This document shows, one piece after another, positions 1 through 10,060 of a stretch of 64,000 nt of DNA (position 1 is its first letter; the number at the start of each line of letters is the position of its first letter). A program made the translations under genes and the position numbers. The stretch is from NCBI GenBank assembly GCA_963678675.1, contig OY783191.1, positions 16,893,096-16,957,095 on the forward strand. The letters run 5' to 3'. The notes under the pieces are model-generated. The model made no database searches. It was given only the letters and a program-made list of their open reading frames with translations, and was not told the DNA's origin. Source of the stretch: Xiphydria camelus (taxonomy: Eukaryota > Arthropoda > Insecta > Hymenoptera > Xiphydriidae).

Positions 1-90
1 ATTTATTTAAATGTATTAGAAATCGCTTGGAAAAAAAAGGAGCATTTCAGGCATGTTGAAGCATGTTTTTTTACATTTATATTGTGAATT

Positions 91-166
91 AACCCTTTCA
101 GGACGGCCGCCGTACATATATGTTATATACGCTATGTACATGTATGGTTGCCGTCCTGAAAGGGTT
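91..166. mobile_element. Short hairpin MITE, TTAA type
   Basis: Two 17-base arms (91-107 and 150-166), each beginning AACCCTTTCAGG, face each other around a 42-base loop. The left side reads TTAA-CCCTTTC, while the right flank has drifted to TTGT. The larger element at 39770-40067 has the same CCCTTTC termini and intact TTAA duplications. That pattern fits a piggyBac-type non-autonomous element, by inference. It lies just upstream of a P-element exon. Confidence 0.6.
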
Positions 167-347
167 GTCTTTTTTTTCAGTTGTCTCCTGGCAATGATTT
201 TGTGAAATGGAAACATTTAAAAATATTACATAAAAAAGATAAAGAACGTGTTGCGCTCATGGTGAAGCCCTAATGTGTCCACGATTAACAAAAAATCATT
301 TCCAATTGAATAATTCTTTGAAAATGCGTGTGTCATTGGCTGTGCAA

Positions 348-422
348 GTGAGTTCTCCAGAATACAAACAAAATTATAATTACATAACAGCAATGTTTTT
401 CGTTTTTTTTTCTTTTTTACAG
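348..422 (+). other. Intron in P-element remnant
   Basis: 75-base phase-0 intron: donor GTGAGT at 348, acceptor TTTTTTACAG ending at 422 after a pyrimidine tract. Joining the exons gives a continuous reading frame across a conserved block (…AVQ / LFSNS…). Confidence 0.75.
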
Positions 423-590
423 CTTTTCAGCAATTCTATGTACAGAGGTTTGCTTTCATTTCAACATATGCCAGAATTACGGGATAGTGGAGCAACAGCA
501 GAATTTTGTAAATGGTTAAACGATTTATTCGACGCTTTGAATCAGAAAGAAGAGTTTTCGGGCCTTAACAAAGAAAGCTATTACTACAAA

Positions 591-673
591 GTAGTTCATC
601 TTTATCTTTCAAAACCACTTTCACTATCAAAGGAATTCTTTAAATACATATCAATCTCATTAATAATTTGTAG
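591..673 (+). other. Intron in P-element remnant
   Basis: 83-base phase-0 intron: donor GTAGTT at 591, acceptor TTTGTAG ending at 673. Removal joins the 273-frame to the 689-frame without a stop. Confidence 0.75.
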
Positions 674-2149
674 AAAATTCAAGAAGCATTGGAAAAATTA
701 AATACTTGGGAGAAAAACGTGATCAGTGGAGCAATTTCACGGGAACATTTTCTAACTCCCCAGACCGCAGAGGGTCTGCGAGTTACATTAATGTCGACGT
801 TAGGCATTATTGATTATCTAACTGAAAAACACCCATCTGATTTCCCTTCTGTCCTTACAGGGAGGATAAATCAAGACGCTCTCTCGAGGTTTGCCATTAC
901 TTGCATTATAGTTTTCCGAATCATATTCAATCTCACGTAAGAGGAAATTAATTACACTTTGCGATATATGCTTTAAAGTATTGTGTCAGTGTTTACTAAG
1001 TTAATTATATATTTATCGATCTTATCATTACAATTTCCTATTGCGTTGATTTTTGGTATATTTTGCTTCTTTTTTTGTGCACATGCAGCAATTTACTCTA
1101 TCTCATCTATTATTAAAAAATAATTCGTGAATTACTAATGGTGAGTGATAAACTGTCCTAGAATATTTTTAATTTTCCAAAATCTATTTACGGCGTTGGT
1201 TTTTTTCATTTTCATCTTTAGAAATTTTTTGGAAGTGTTAGACAAGCAGGTGGTTCAAACGATCATCCTTCTGCACCAACTTTTCTGCATATCTACAAAA
1301 TTCTCTGCACGTTTACTGTTCTAAAGGCTCCAAGAACAGGGAATTGTTTGGTTGAATCAGGGCATAGTCAAGAAGCACTTTTAACACTTAGCGATATTAA
1401 ATCTATTTTTAGTAATAACAATTCTGCTGATGCTAAGAAGGAGATAAAAGCTAAACTTGATGTTTTGGTAACAAATGAAGATTGGAGCATGGAAAATATG
1501 ACTGAGCATGACTACAGCCGGCCAGATGTGTCTAACTGCATTCTATATTGCTTAACGGCTGATTTATTAAAGCATGTTTTAAATACTGTTAAGTGTGTTG
1601 AATGTAAAAATGCTCTTGTAAATCCGTCTAATCAAGCTATTCTACCGGAAGCTGCTTTTTCTCAATGGTACAAAGACGTGCTTTTCTATCACCCTAATAC
1701 ACACCTTTTTAAATTCATTTTATATCTTGACAACCGTTTTCTCATCCATCGAAATGAAAATTATGTATTTGAAGCAATTTTGAATGATGTTTTAAAATTA
1801 GATAAATTATCATTTCCTTGCGAGACGCATGCCACTGATATATTATATCACATTATTAGATACTTTGTAATGAGGAGAATGCAACAGTATTGTAATCGAA
1901 TTAACTCAGAGGAAGAGAAAAAAAACCAATATACAAAGAAAGCGTCCAAATGGACAGTATCTTAAAAAAAATTATAAAAAAATGAATGAAAGTAAAAATC
2001 GTTTTGTAGTTGTTTTACGTTATTTATGGGTGTAATAAAACTAAAATTTTTTATCGTGAAATATAAAATTCGTTCGAACATTTACTGGACTATTTTTATT
2101 ACTTCATAAAACTCCTTATCCCTACATATTTATTACAAAATGGAATAAT

Positions 2150-2960
2150 GCTTCATTGCACTCAAGTCCCTTCATTCACACCTTATTCGCCCGCATTCAG
2201 CCGGGCCAGCTACGCTGGCGCCACCACGCGGTTGGCGACATCGGTGTGGCCATCCGAAACGCAGAGTTGCAGGGGGCTGCGCCAGACACAGGCGCCACAG
2301 GCGCATGGCCCCTGCAGCGGATCGGAGGCGTCAACCGATATGCAACTCGCTCCGCTGGCGTGTATAGGCGGCGAGCGAATTTGCTACCAGCGCCACCATC
2401 GGCGACTTTGTACAGTTTCCACGGGAATGAGTTGACTGCGACGTGCCAGCTGTCAATCCTGTTCCATCGCAACAAGCGACGGAATTAGGAGGGTCGATTC
2501 GTGCTTCTTGGTAGCATCGACCACAAATAATTCGCCGACTAGAATTAATCGCGTCGTAGGCGAAACGAATATTTCGATAAACATACCTAGGTCGTAAATG
2601 TCGCAGTTCCGAACTTTTCTCCGAAGGTAATTTTAGAGCGATTCGTAGCAAGCCGTCTCTCGCAGTGCCTGCTTCAATAGGTACCGTCACAAAAGCGATC
2701 CGAGCCGGATTAAGGGGAGGAATGTCGGATGCAGTCGATGGACAATTGGGGAATTTTGATACCTGGTTTATCCAGGAAAGCCATACACTGTTCACAATCG
2801 ATGTAGAGATTAGATCTAGATTGGCGCGTTACTTAGGTTGCGATGATAGTGAGCGGTAAGAAATGACATAGAAGTCCCCTTGCGACGGAACACATATTAA
2901 CACAAACTCAAGTCATTTGATACATTTTGTAAATCGGTCACAATGGCGAAGCGGTAGGTT
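2150..2960 (-). other. GC-richer block with an unassigned minus-strand ORF
   Basis: Between AT-rich flanks, 2180-2500 is markedly GC-richer. The longest open frame is on the minus strand (2331-2795, 154 codons) and includes VPIEAGTARDGLLRIA and CDGTGLTAGTSQSTHSRG, with paired cysteines (CGRC, CC). I do not recognise the family. A short stretch near 38470-38510 encodes a related peptide on its minus strand (VEVGTAGDGL), with differences mainly at third codon positions. That argues the minus frame was once translated in a repeated element. The plus-strand ORFs at 2148-2488 look like shadows. Function unknown. Confidence 0.3.
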
Positions 2961-3239
2961 CTGGCGAATTTAGGCTGTCAATGAGCCCGCAGCCATGCAC
3001 CTTTCCCGGAAGGATTAATTACTGGACGAGTCGTAATGAACCGCTTTCCGCAATACCCATTCTAATAAACACCGCTATCTATCTTCTTCTATCTTCCATA
3101 TACACGTTTAAATAAAAATGTTATATTCGTTTCTTGAAGGTCTAACGTCGCGGTCTCACTGGGTCATAAACTGGGCGAGAGCACTACATACCTGTATTGT
3201 GCATGTGTCACGTCAATGTCGACACGTTGAGACCGCGTC

Positions 3240-3500
3240 GTAAGATCTCCGAAAGTTCTTTACCGATTGCTTTGAAATTTGGACATAACGTTGCATTCGA
3301 ATACGCGCGTTTTTCATATATACCAACTCTTTATATACCTACTCCTTAAGGGGGTAAATGAATAAAAATGTATCTTAAATTTCCGAAAGTTTTTCACCGA
3401 TTGCTTTGAAATTTTAATACAACGTTGCATTTGAATACGCACGTTTTTTTATATATATCTACTATCTACATACCAACTCCCTTAAGGGAGTAAAATAAAG
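3240..3500 (+). repeat. Two-copy tandem repeat, about 140-base period
   Basis: The block starting CCGAAAGTTCTTTACCG at about 3250 recurs near 3391 with the same order of motifs (ATTGCTTTGAAATTT, CGTTGCATT, GAATACGC, CTTAAGGG). The copies differ at scattered positions. No coding signal. Confidence 0.65.
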
Positions 3501-3504
3501 AAGA

Positions 3505-4109
3505 GATTATTTCGTGATTCACGCGGACAAAGTCGCAAGGGGAAAGCTATTGACTACTTACGTCTAAAGTAACTGAATATGGATTAAGAGTTACTGATGT
3601 CTGGCGAATCACACGGTCTTCTATCACAGAAATTTGGGTTATACCACATTTGTGTGTGTGCGCGCTTACTCGCATTTAAGGTATTTCCATGGTTTTGCGT
3701 TTTTCTTACGAATCTCATGAAATTTTGCCAATCAAAAGACTGAAATATTACCCATCGATTTCCAAAATTTCAAAAGGCTGAGTCATGTAGTTTAAAAGAA
3801 AATGTTAATTCAAAGTAGCATTTTCTACACTGACTTTTAATGGCTAACATGTAGAAAGACGGTACCTCAGTGACGTTTTGAGCTAAAACTACAGAACCAA
3901 TCTTACAATGTTAAAGAAAAACTAACGGCGAATAAAATGATATTGTAGGATTATGTTCACAAAAACTGGAAGTGCTGAGCCATATAGTTTCAGAGAAATT
4001 ATAACTTAAAAACTGAGATTTTTCTTGAAACTGTAAAGTGGTGGGGACGAGTAACGATGATGTGGCAACAGTGCGCACAGCTGATTTAGCCCTCTCCTGT
4101 GACTATGGG
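3505..4109. other. No recognisable feature
   Basis: AT-rich sequence with short ORFs only. I see no gene, terminal repeat or strong hairpin here. Confidence 0.5.
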
Positions 4110-4298
4110 ACTCACAAGGGGACCCCTCGAAAGTCGGAGCACCGATTGTAATGAATTTTTTTTTATAAATAAAGGGAAGTCTCCTGAGTAACGCTCATAC
4201 TTTACTTTTGTCCAATGCGCCTTTGTTTATTAAAAAAAAAGAAATTGTTTTGACGCGTAAAGTGTGTACTATAATGTAATACTCGGTATCCAAGATAA

Positions 4299-4385
4299 CG
4301 GCGTGGCGCAGTCGGCTAAGGCATAGACTTACCACGCGGGCGTCCCGCGTTCGATTCCCGTGCATGCACTATCTTTTTTTTTTTT
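4299..4385 (+). other. tRNA-like Pol III unit in left arm of E1
   Basis: A-box-like TGGCGCAGTCGG and B-box-like GTTCGATTCC are about 35 bases apart and are followed by a run of 12 T from about 4374, a Pol III terminator. The acceptor and anticodon stems do not fold canonically, so this is a tRNA-derived sequence and not a functional tRNA gene. An inverted copy is at 5163-5235. Confidence 0.5.
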
Positions 4386-4519
4386 GCCAATTTCAAACTT
4401 TTTCACTTTTTTTATTATTCAAACTATTGCTACTAATCTTTAGAAGTAAAATAAATCTAGGTAACGTGAATAAAAAATTTTTTTGCATTTAAAACTATAT
4501 TTTGAACGATTGTTACTAA

Positions 4520-4820
4520 TCATTCGAAGGCAAATTAGTGAAGTTTTGGTGACAATTTCTATGCTTCACATTAAATGACGTCAATGCCGGGTAAGTGCAA
4601 ATTACTCATTTTCCTACGAAACATTCATTAAATTTGGTGGTAATTCACTCGTGACGTCAACACCAGGTAAGTGCCATTCGAAGGCAATTAGTGAAATTTT
4701 GGTAACAATTTCTATGCTTCACATTAAATGACGTCAATGCCGGGTAAGTGCAAATTACTCATTTTCCTACGAAACATTCATTAAATTTGGTGGTAATTCA
4801 CTCGTGACGTTTGAAACAAT
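4520..4820 (+). repeat. Two-copy tandem repeat, 152-base period, inside E1
   Basis: The block beginning TCGAAGGCAAATTAGTGAA near 4523 recurs near 4677. Both contain ATGACGTCAATGCCGGGTA and the second copy is cut short at about 4810. Two TGACGT-type motifs per unit may be incidental. Confidence 0.7.
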
Positions 4821-4829
4821 TTGAAACAA

Positions 4830-4994
4830 AAATGTAACTGCGGTTTTGTAACGTTTATGAAATGTGCTTGGTGTAAAGAGATTTTGTGTTTTAAGTGTTT
4901 ATATGATATTTATCATCCTAAAGTATGTAAGATGTCGGCCCCAGAATCACCATCGGAATCGTCCGATGGAATTAGCGATAAGTATACCAATTAA
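4830..4994 (+). pseudogene. Cysteine-rich C-terminus of a pogo-like transposase (E1)
   Basis: The open frame ends at TAA 4992-4994 and encodes NCGFVTFMKCAWCKEILC, then FKCLYDIYH, with CxC, CxxC, CxxC and H/C ligands. The E3 transposase ends with the homologous CHICGDIAVITCAWCKKQLC. Nothing of the DDE catalytic core remains upstream. It therefore cannot be a transposase and is best read as the retained tail of a deleted one. Confidence 0.6.
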
Positions 4995-5162
4995 ATTTAA
5001 AATTTCACTTGTTACGAATAAATGAAAATGCTTTTTGTAATTGAACGTGTTTAAATTTTGTTTTTTCGCCTTACCTAGATTTATTTTACTTCTAAAGATT
5101 AGTAGCAATAGTTTGAATAATAAAAAAAGTGAAAAAGTTCGAAATTGGCAAAAAAAAAGATA

Positions 5163-5235
5163 GTGCATGCACGGGAATCGAACGCGGGGCGCCCGCGTGG
5201 TAAGTCTATGCCTAGCCGACTGCGCCACGCCGTTA
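5163..5235 (-). other. tRNA-like Pol III unit in right arm of E1
   Basis: Inverted copy of the 4299-4369 unit. A-box-like and B-box-like motifs are conserved and the differences are few. On the minus strand it runs into a T tract at about 5152-5160. Confidence 0.5.
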
Positions 5236-5422
5236 TCTTGGATACCGAGTATTACATTACAGTACACACTTTACGCATCAAAACAATTTCTTTTTTTTTA
5301 AATAAACAAAGGCGCATTGGACAAAAGTAAAGTATGAGCGTTACTCAGGGGACTTCCCTTTATTTATAAAAAAAAATTCATTACAATCGGTGCTCCGACT
5401 TTCGAAGGGTCCCCTTGTCAGT

Positions 5423-5877
5423 AGTACTTTTGCTACCGGAGAGGGGATAGCCAGTGGCATGGCGCGGCAGCCCCTACTACGGCACGTAGTGGCAGGTACA
5501 TAGCGGTATTCTAAGGAGAGAGAAGCACTGTTGCCACAATTAACGGGCCAGGCAGTGTATATGTGTGAGGTACATTTGTACACAGGAGGTCTCTGTGTAG
5601 CAAGGAGCTCAGAGTACAGAGTTACTCAAAAGTTTCGTTCGTACGTAATACAGTTTGTGATCAGTTGTACTAAGTCCTGAAGCAAAAAATTTGAATACGA
5701 CTGTCACCATTGAAATACCTTAAAACATGTTTAGAAAAGACTAATTTTAGGCCATTTTTATACGAAGCATCATTATGATGCATAAATTTTACAGCCTGAA
5801 AGCTGAAATAAATTATAATATCCATTGCCAGCAAGTTGACATTGACACATCAGGTCCTACGGTCACTTAACTACAAG
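5423..5877. other. No recognisable gene
   Basis: Short ORFs only and no convincing terminal repeats. I see nothing I can name. Confidence 0.4.
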
Positions 5878-5933
5878 GCCGGATGTCCACCGGATCGGGC
5901 CGACCACAATTGGGCCGATCGCTGGGTACTTGG

Positions 5934-5974
<41 letters not shown>

Positions 5975-6056
5975 TTGGGTATATATAGATATACTCAAGT
6001 GCTCAGTGATCGGCTCAGCGATTCTGGTCGGCCCGACCCGGTGGACACCCGACCTA
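5878..6056. mobile_element. Inverted-repeat MITE with central TA microsatellite
   Basis: Arms of about 60 bases: left GGCCGGATGTCCACCGG onward, right ending CCGGTGGACACCCGACC. They enclose (TA)n at about 5938-5970. Within the arms, TCGGGCCGACC pairs with GGTCGGCCCGA. No transposase. Confidence 0.65.
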
Positions 6057-6099
6057 AGTGACTCTGGTCAGTTCCCGTAATAAATGTTTCGGTTCGCCT

Positions 6100-7980
6100 A
6101 GGAGAGGCGCTGCTAAACAATATTCGCTCGCCGCCTATAGCGGGAGACAGTTTTTATATGCCCACTATTTTCATGGTAGAAATCTTTACTCATCACATAT
6201 AATGATCAGTGCATGTTTACTAGCGAAGACGGTTCAACTGTGAATTATACGATACAAGAAGAGCTATGCTCTTCACAATATACGGATACGGAGGCGGATA
6301 CTAAAATTACATTACATTGTTTTCATGCTTCTCAATCCTGTCAAGACAATTTGCCTATCAGAATTAGATCACCAGACGCAGATGTTTTTATGTTGTTGTT
6401 AAGTTACGCCAACGAAATTGAAAACGTGTTACTGTTTGATACAGGAACTAGAAACAAACGAAGGGTCATTAATGTCACCATCATTTCTCGGGATTTAGGT
6501 GTAGCAACGAGCCATGCTATGTTGAATATGCATGCATTCTCCGGATGCGACACTACCAGTTCATTTGTTCGTCATGGAAAGTTGTCAGTAAAATCTAAAT
6601 TGGAAGTTTTCGAAATTCGTGCCTATCCTTAGATCATTAGGATCATCACTTACAATTACAGACATGTTACAGACAGGCCTACAGGAATTCGTCTGTTGAT
6701 TGTACAGTGATAAGGGATACACAGATATAAATAAGCGCTACGGTACGATTTGTTCACATAAAAATACTCTCCCACAATGACATTTGCATTGCCAAATACA
6801 CAAGGTGTCGAATTGAGTTTACTACCTCATTGCAAAGCTTCACTTGAAAAGCACATCAGTCGTGCAAACTACCAGTGCCTCAATGGATAGATATATGGGG
6901 ATGGGAAGATATATGGAACAATGCACATGTCGCTAAATCCATACTACCAACTACAGTGGGACATGGCTGGAAGATGGAGAATGGACAACTGAAATTTGAT
7001 TGGATTAAAGGGAATCCGTTGCCGCACAAATTAACCGACGTTATGGAAAGGTTTCATCTAGATGAGTTTGAAGATGGAGATATGATCCAAAAGTAGTTAA
7101 CTTAGCCGATATAGTAAATGAGGATGAAGAAGGAGACTGCTGATTACAGATGCTGTTATAAAATGAAATACTCTTATTTGATTTTGAGGTTGAAAGTCAA
7201 TTTTCATTATTATAACTAGAATGTTTTCGTTTATATTCACATAATGAGAATTTTGTGTTAAGGTTCATATTTACAATAAAAAATGGAAGAATATGTAACT
7301 AAAAACTCAGGGAAGAATTCCTGCACAAAATATTATTTATAAACATACCTTTTCTTCAACGAAAAATTTTAATGAAATAAGAATTAATTGAAAAAGAGTC
7401 ATTTTCTCCGTGTTTTCGTGGTTTTTCATGTTTTTTCGGGATATGCAGTAATTGACAAGAAGCAAACAACTAAAACCTTAAACTAGATGGCAATACCAAC
7501 AAAAAAATATGTGAGTCAGAAATTCCCACGGGGGGGGGGGGGGGGGTTCATATTGGTAGCTCATGGTCTAAGAGTAATGGGGATGGAAAAGAAACACGAA
7601 TAGGCTAATTCCTGTCACCACACTCGAGCCCCCAGCTCCGGAAACCTTATTAAAAGGGATGTGAGAGAGCCTGTGGATGCAGAAAGGCTGGATTAAAGTG
7701 CTCCGTTCTATGCACGAATTGTAGTGGTACCTGTGATAATTCGCAAGTTCTATCACAAGATAGCGATGAAGAGGAAGAGACAGAGACTGTTCTCGAGCAC
7801 ACGTATGATGAAATCGAGGACGAAGAGGATTGCAATGAAACTGATAATCCCATCACGGATGACGTGGAAGACATTTCTCTCACTGACGTTTCGATCGGTA
7901 CTGAAGACGATGAACTCGCAACACCTGACCCGTCAAGAACAGCGAAGCGAAGGAGAATGCGCAAAATTTTGGAATAGTGC
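6100..7980 (+). pseudogene. Broken copy of a multi-copy metazoan protein family of unknown function
   Basis: Segments in order: about 6150-6632 (frame with TEADTKITLHCFHAS, RSPDADVFMLLL, LLFDTGTRNKRRV, LNMHAFSGCDTTSSF), 6633-6900 (same family but with stops), 6875-7096 (IWNNAHVAKSILPTTVGHGW), and 7655-7977, a cysteine-rich and then acidic tail (CRKAGLKCSVLC, CTNCSGTC). This order matches a family I have seen repeatedly in animal genomes as uncharacterised proteins. The conserved ADT…SPDxDV…GCDTTS acidic residues suggest a metal-dependent fold, by inference only. Several stops and frame changes, plus about 550 bases of unrelated sequence at 7100-7620, show it is dead. Confidence 0.6.
7100..7620. 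other. Intervening AT-rich sequence with poly-G tract
   Basis: Separates two parts of the preceding pseudogene. It contains a run of 17 G at 7530-7546 and no gene. I could not find paired terminal repeats that would mark it as one insertion. Confidence 0.4.
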
Positions 7981-8416
7981 ATTACATGTGGATAGGCCTA
8001 CTGGGGATATCACGATCAAAAAAAAACGCGCCATTTACTCTACCTCATGGTGGTGTGGAAATGAGTTTTTTGGCCAAAACGCATGTTGGAGTAGACTTTG
8101 CGGCGCTCATACGCTAAAACTATTCATTTTACAAAAAAAAAGGTTGTTATATAAATTATAGAAAATTTCCTCTAGTTTAATTTATTATATAACTATTTCA
8201 TCGTAAAATGTTTTTAAGCGCCATTTTTCAATATGGCGGCGCGAGCGGCAAAGATACGAGGTGGCAAAGTAGAAATTCGGAAACAGCACATCGAAATCTA
8301 TAAAATCACCAATTTTCAAAACTCCCGGAAAACTTTCCAGGTAAAACTTTAAATTATAAATCATAATTTTTTAATGAATTTTTAAATATTTTTTTTACGG
8401 ACACTCAACGATCACT

Positions 8417-8620
8417 TTGGAGAGTGACCATACTACCTTAAAAGACATTATTTACGCGACAACAATGGAAACACGAGAACAGCTGGTGGAACGAATTGAA
8501 GAGGCGTGCCGTCAACTGAAGAGAAATCGTCCTCAAGTCTTAGCGGCAATTAATTCCGTAGCCAAAAGAGTTCAAAAATGCATTGAGATCGGTGGATTCC
8601 ACTTTGAGAACTTACTGTAA
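8417..8620 (+). pseudogene. C-terminal fragment of a mariner-like (DUF4817-type) transposase
   Basis: A 67-codon frame ends at the TAA before 8621. It reads ETREQLVERIEEACRQL, then INSVAKRVQKCIEIGGFHFE and LL at the end. That is the usual tail of transposases whose N-terminal HTH region is annotated DUF4817, the same group as the fragment at 20225-21515. No catalytic residues are present. Region 7981-8416 upstream has no recognisable partner. Confidence 0.45.
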
Positions 8621-8639
8621 AACATAATTTATTTGTTTA

Positions 8640-9165
8640 TTTGCTTTTTTCTGATGTATGTAGTCAGTAATAAAATATTGAAAACAGTTTTGGCCTCTCA
8701 TCGTATTTTCTTGATAGTTCAATCATAAGTTTTGGCCTGCTTGCAACCCTATAAATTCAAATAAGTATCTCAAAAACGAAGCCATAAATAAAAAATTTGC
8801 AAGGGTAATTTTGTTTTCTAAATTAAATAGGGAATCCAAAAATTAAATTTTCTTTGTAAAATATCAAGTGGCGCCGAAGATTGGGAGGGGGAGAAGAGGG
8901 TGCCGACCCCTAGTATCTACGCCACTGGAAAATTTCTTTAAATGATTTTATCATTACAATAGAGGTCTGTGTGCGAAATTTGATGGAAATCGATCCAGTG
9001 ATTTAGAAGTTATAATGAGAAAAACAGTTTTTTTTCCAAAATTTTGACACCTGTATCTTTATTAGGAAACATTTTTTAACAAAGTTTTCTTATGAAAGTT
9101 TACTTTTTTTTCGTTGTTCTATCACCTATCAAAATTAATGACGTTTAACCTGGACCACCCTGTAT
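8640..9165 (-). repeat. Interspersed repeat R, copy 1
   Basis: A family with several copies in the window (here, about 48366-48588 with 54794-55066, 55849-57367, 57600-58450, 58500-59055). Shared landmarks are CTAGACATACATCAGATAC or its complement, TTTTGGCCTCTCAT, GTGGCGCCGAAGATTGGGAG, ATCTACGCCACTGG and a terminus CCTGGACCACCCTGTA. No coding capacity was recognised. It serves as the target for the gypsy element, a Helentron-like copy and the 56064-57325 element. Confidence 0.65.
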
Positions 9166-9484
9166 AAGTACTGTATTTCAAGCAGATGCTAGAAAGTACA
9201 CAGAATAGAATCAAGTTATGTACTTACTTGATTTTCCTTACAGCTGCAATCCATTTCTTTCGTTGCTCCAATTTATAATGCGTAGTTGGAAATTTCTAAA
9301 TTTACATGCACTTTTGAGCTCATAATTTTTACAATTCGCAAAAACAACAGCGACGACCTATTTCTTAAATATAAATATTACAGATTGAATAGAAGAAACG
9401 TCCACCTTAGCTTCAGTATTCTCTCACCCCCAGCGTTTCAGTCACTGCTGTTATCCCCTCCAACCAAATGCACGGAGCGAAAGG

Positions 9485-9640
9485 GGACAATCCAAAGAGA
9501 AATGGGGAGGAAGGAGAGGAGCGAAAGAGAGAGAAGCGAGAGAAAGAGAGAGGGAGAGAGAGAAAGAGGGAAAGAGGGAGGGAGGGGGAGAGAGGATGGG
9601 AGGGAAGAGAGATGGGAGTGGGAAGCGATTCGCTGGCGCT
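9485..9640 (+). repeat. GA-rich low-complexity tract
   Basis: Purine-rich sequence dominated by GAGAGA and GGGAGG. ORFs through it (on either strand) are repeat artefacts. Confidence 0.85.
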
Positions 9641-9718
9641 CATTGGTCGAACGTTCAGGGGAAGTGAAAGTTACAGTGTGATAAAGTTAGGGATACAGCA
9701 CTGTACGCGGAATGTACA

Positions 9719-9972
9719 CATACCGACTAATCCAACGAAGACTGTAGTAACTCAAATTGTGTACTTTTTGAATTACAACTACAGAACAGTAAAACAATGA
9801 TATCTTCCTCAGAAAAGAGTTGTCTCACAAAATAATAATGTAGGCAACTAACATTACCATGTATGTTTAATAGTACTTCCGACTACTTCCGAACATCTTC
9901 CGCCGGAAACTATCGTATCTCAAAAGGAAAAAAAATGAGTTACTACAGTCTTCGTTGGATGAGTCGATATGG
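9719..9972. mobile_element. Inverted-repeat MITE
   Basis: Arms of about 37 bases: left CATACCGACTAATCCAACGA at about 9719, right ending TCGTTGGATGAGTCGATATG at about 9971. Both contain AGACTGTAGTAACTCA in inverted orientation. No ORF of note. Confidence 0.65.
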
Positions 9973-9979
9973 TCTCTCT

Positions 9980-10060
9980 GTGAGCCTCGTGTCGGGCGCT
10001 ATGCTTTTAGTCCTTAGCGCGAGCCTCCATCGAGGCTTTTGATGACTACTGCACCAATTG
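9980..10060 (+). repeat. Dispersed GAGGCTTTT repeat, copy 1
   Basis: The stretch TGAGCCTCG…GCGAGCCTCCATCGAGGC resembles 20060-20130 over about 75 bases (GAGCCTCG, TCCTT, GAGGCTTTT in the same order). A dispersed non-coding repeat of unknown type. Confidence 0.5.

Larger units (their letters stand above)
181..1965 (+). pseudogene. P-element (THAP9-like) transposase, C-terminal half, spliced remnant
   Basis: Transposase of the P-element/THAP9 superfamily, which cuts and pastes DNA in the nucleus. Exons seen: about 181-347 (with a frame break and stop near 272), 423-590, 674 to about 889, and about 1222-1965. Introns 348-422 and 591-673 have clean GT-AG borders and join in phase. The junction near 889/1222 is out of frame by the obvious sites. 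Recognisable blocks are LRDSGATAEFCKW, TAEGLRVTLMSTLG, LTGRINQDALSR, FFGSVRQAGGSNDHPSAPTF and the tail ending at 1965, which match conserved stretches of P-type transposases. The N-terminal THAP domain and most of the catalytic region are absent, and I see no terminal repeats of a P element. It is a dead fragment. Family call confident; exact exon 1 and exon 4 borders less so. Confidence 0.82.
4110..5422. mobile_element. E1: ACTNACAAGG-ended element, deletion derivative of a pogo-like transposon
   Basis: Left end ACTCACAAGGGGACC (4110) and right end GGTCCCCTTGTCAGT (to 5422) are inverted. The inverted arms run about 365-380 bases (to about 4475 and from about 5060). Each arm holds a tRNA-like unit. 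The centre holds a two-copy 152-base tandem repeat and a remnant encoding a cysteine-rich C-terminus like that of the E3 transposase (45189-46802). The same outer decamer bounds E2 (25883-30985), E3 (43541-48044), E4 (36489-37721) and E5 (40248-40674). I read it as a non-autonomous derivative of that family. No target-site duplication is obvious. Confidence 0.7.

Noticed and set aside
2930..3070. Transib-like end at CACAATGG (about 2941)
   Set aside because: The heptamer-like start is present, but I found no inverted partner within several kilobases.
4299..4372. Functional tRNA gene
   Set aside because: A and B boxes exist, but the acceptor and anticodon stems do not pair, and the unit sits within transposon arms in inverted duplicate.
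9413..9681. Arg/Glu-rich and Ser/Leu-rich ORFs
   Set aside because: They are translations of a GA-rich low-complexity tract.
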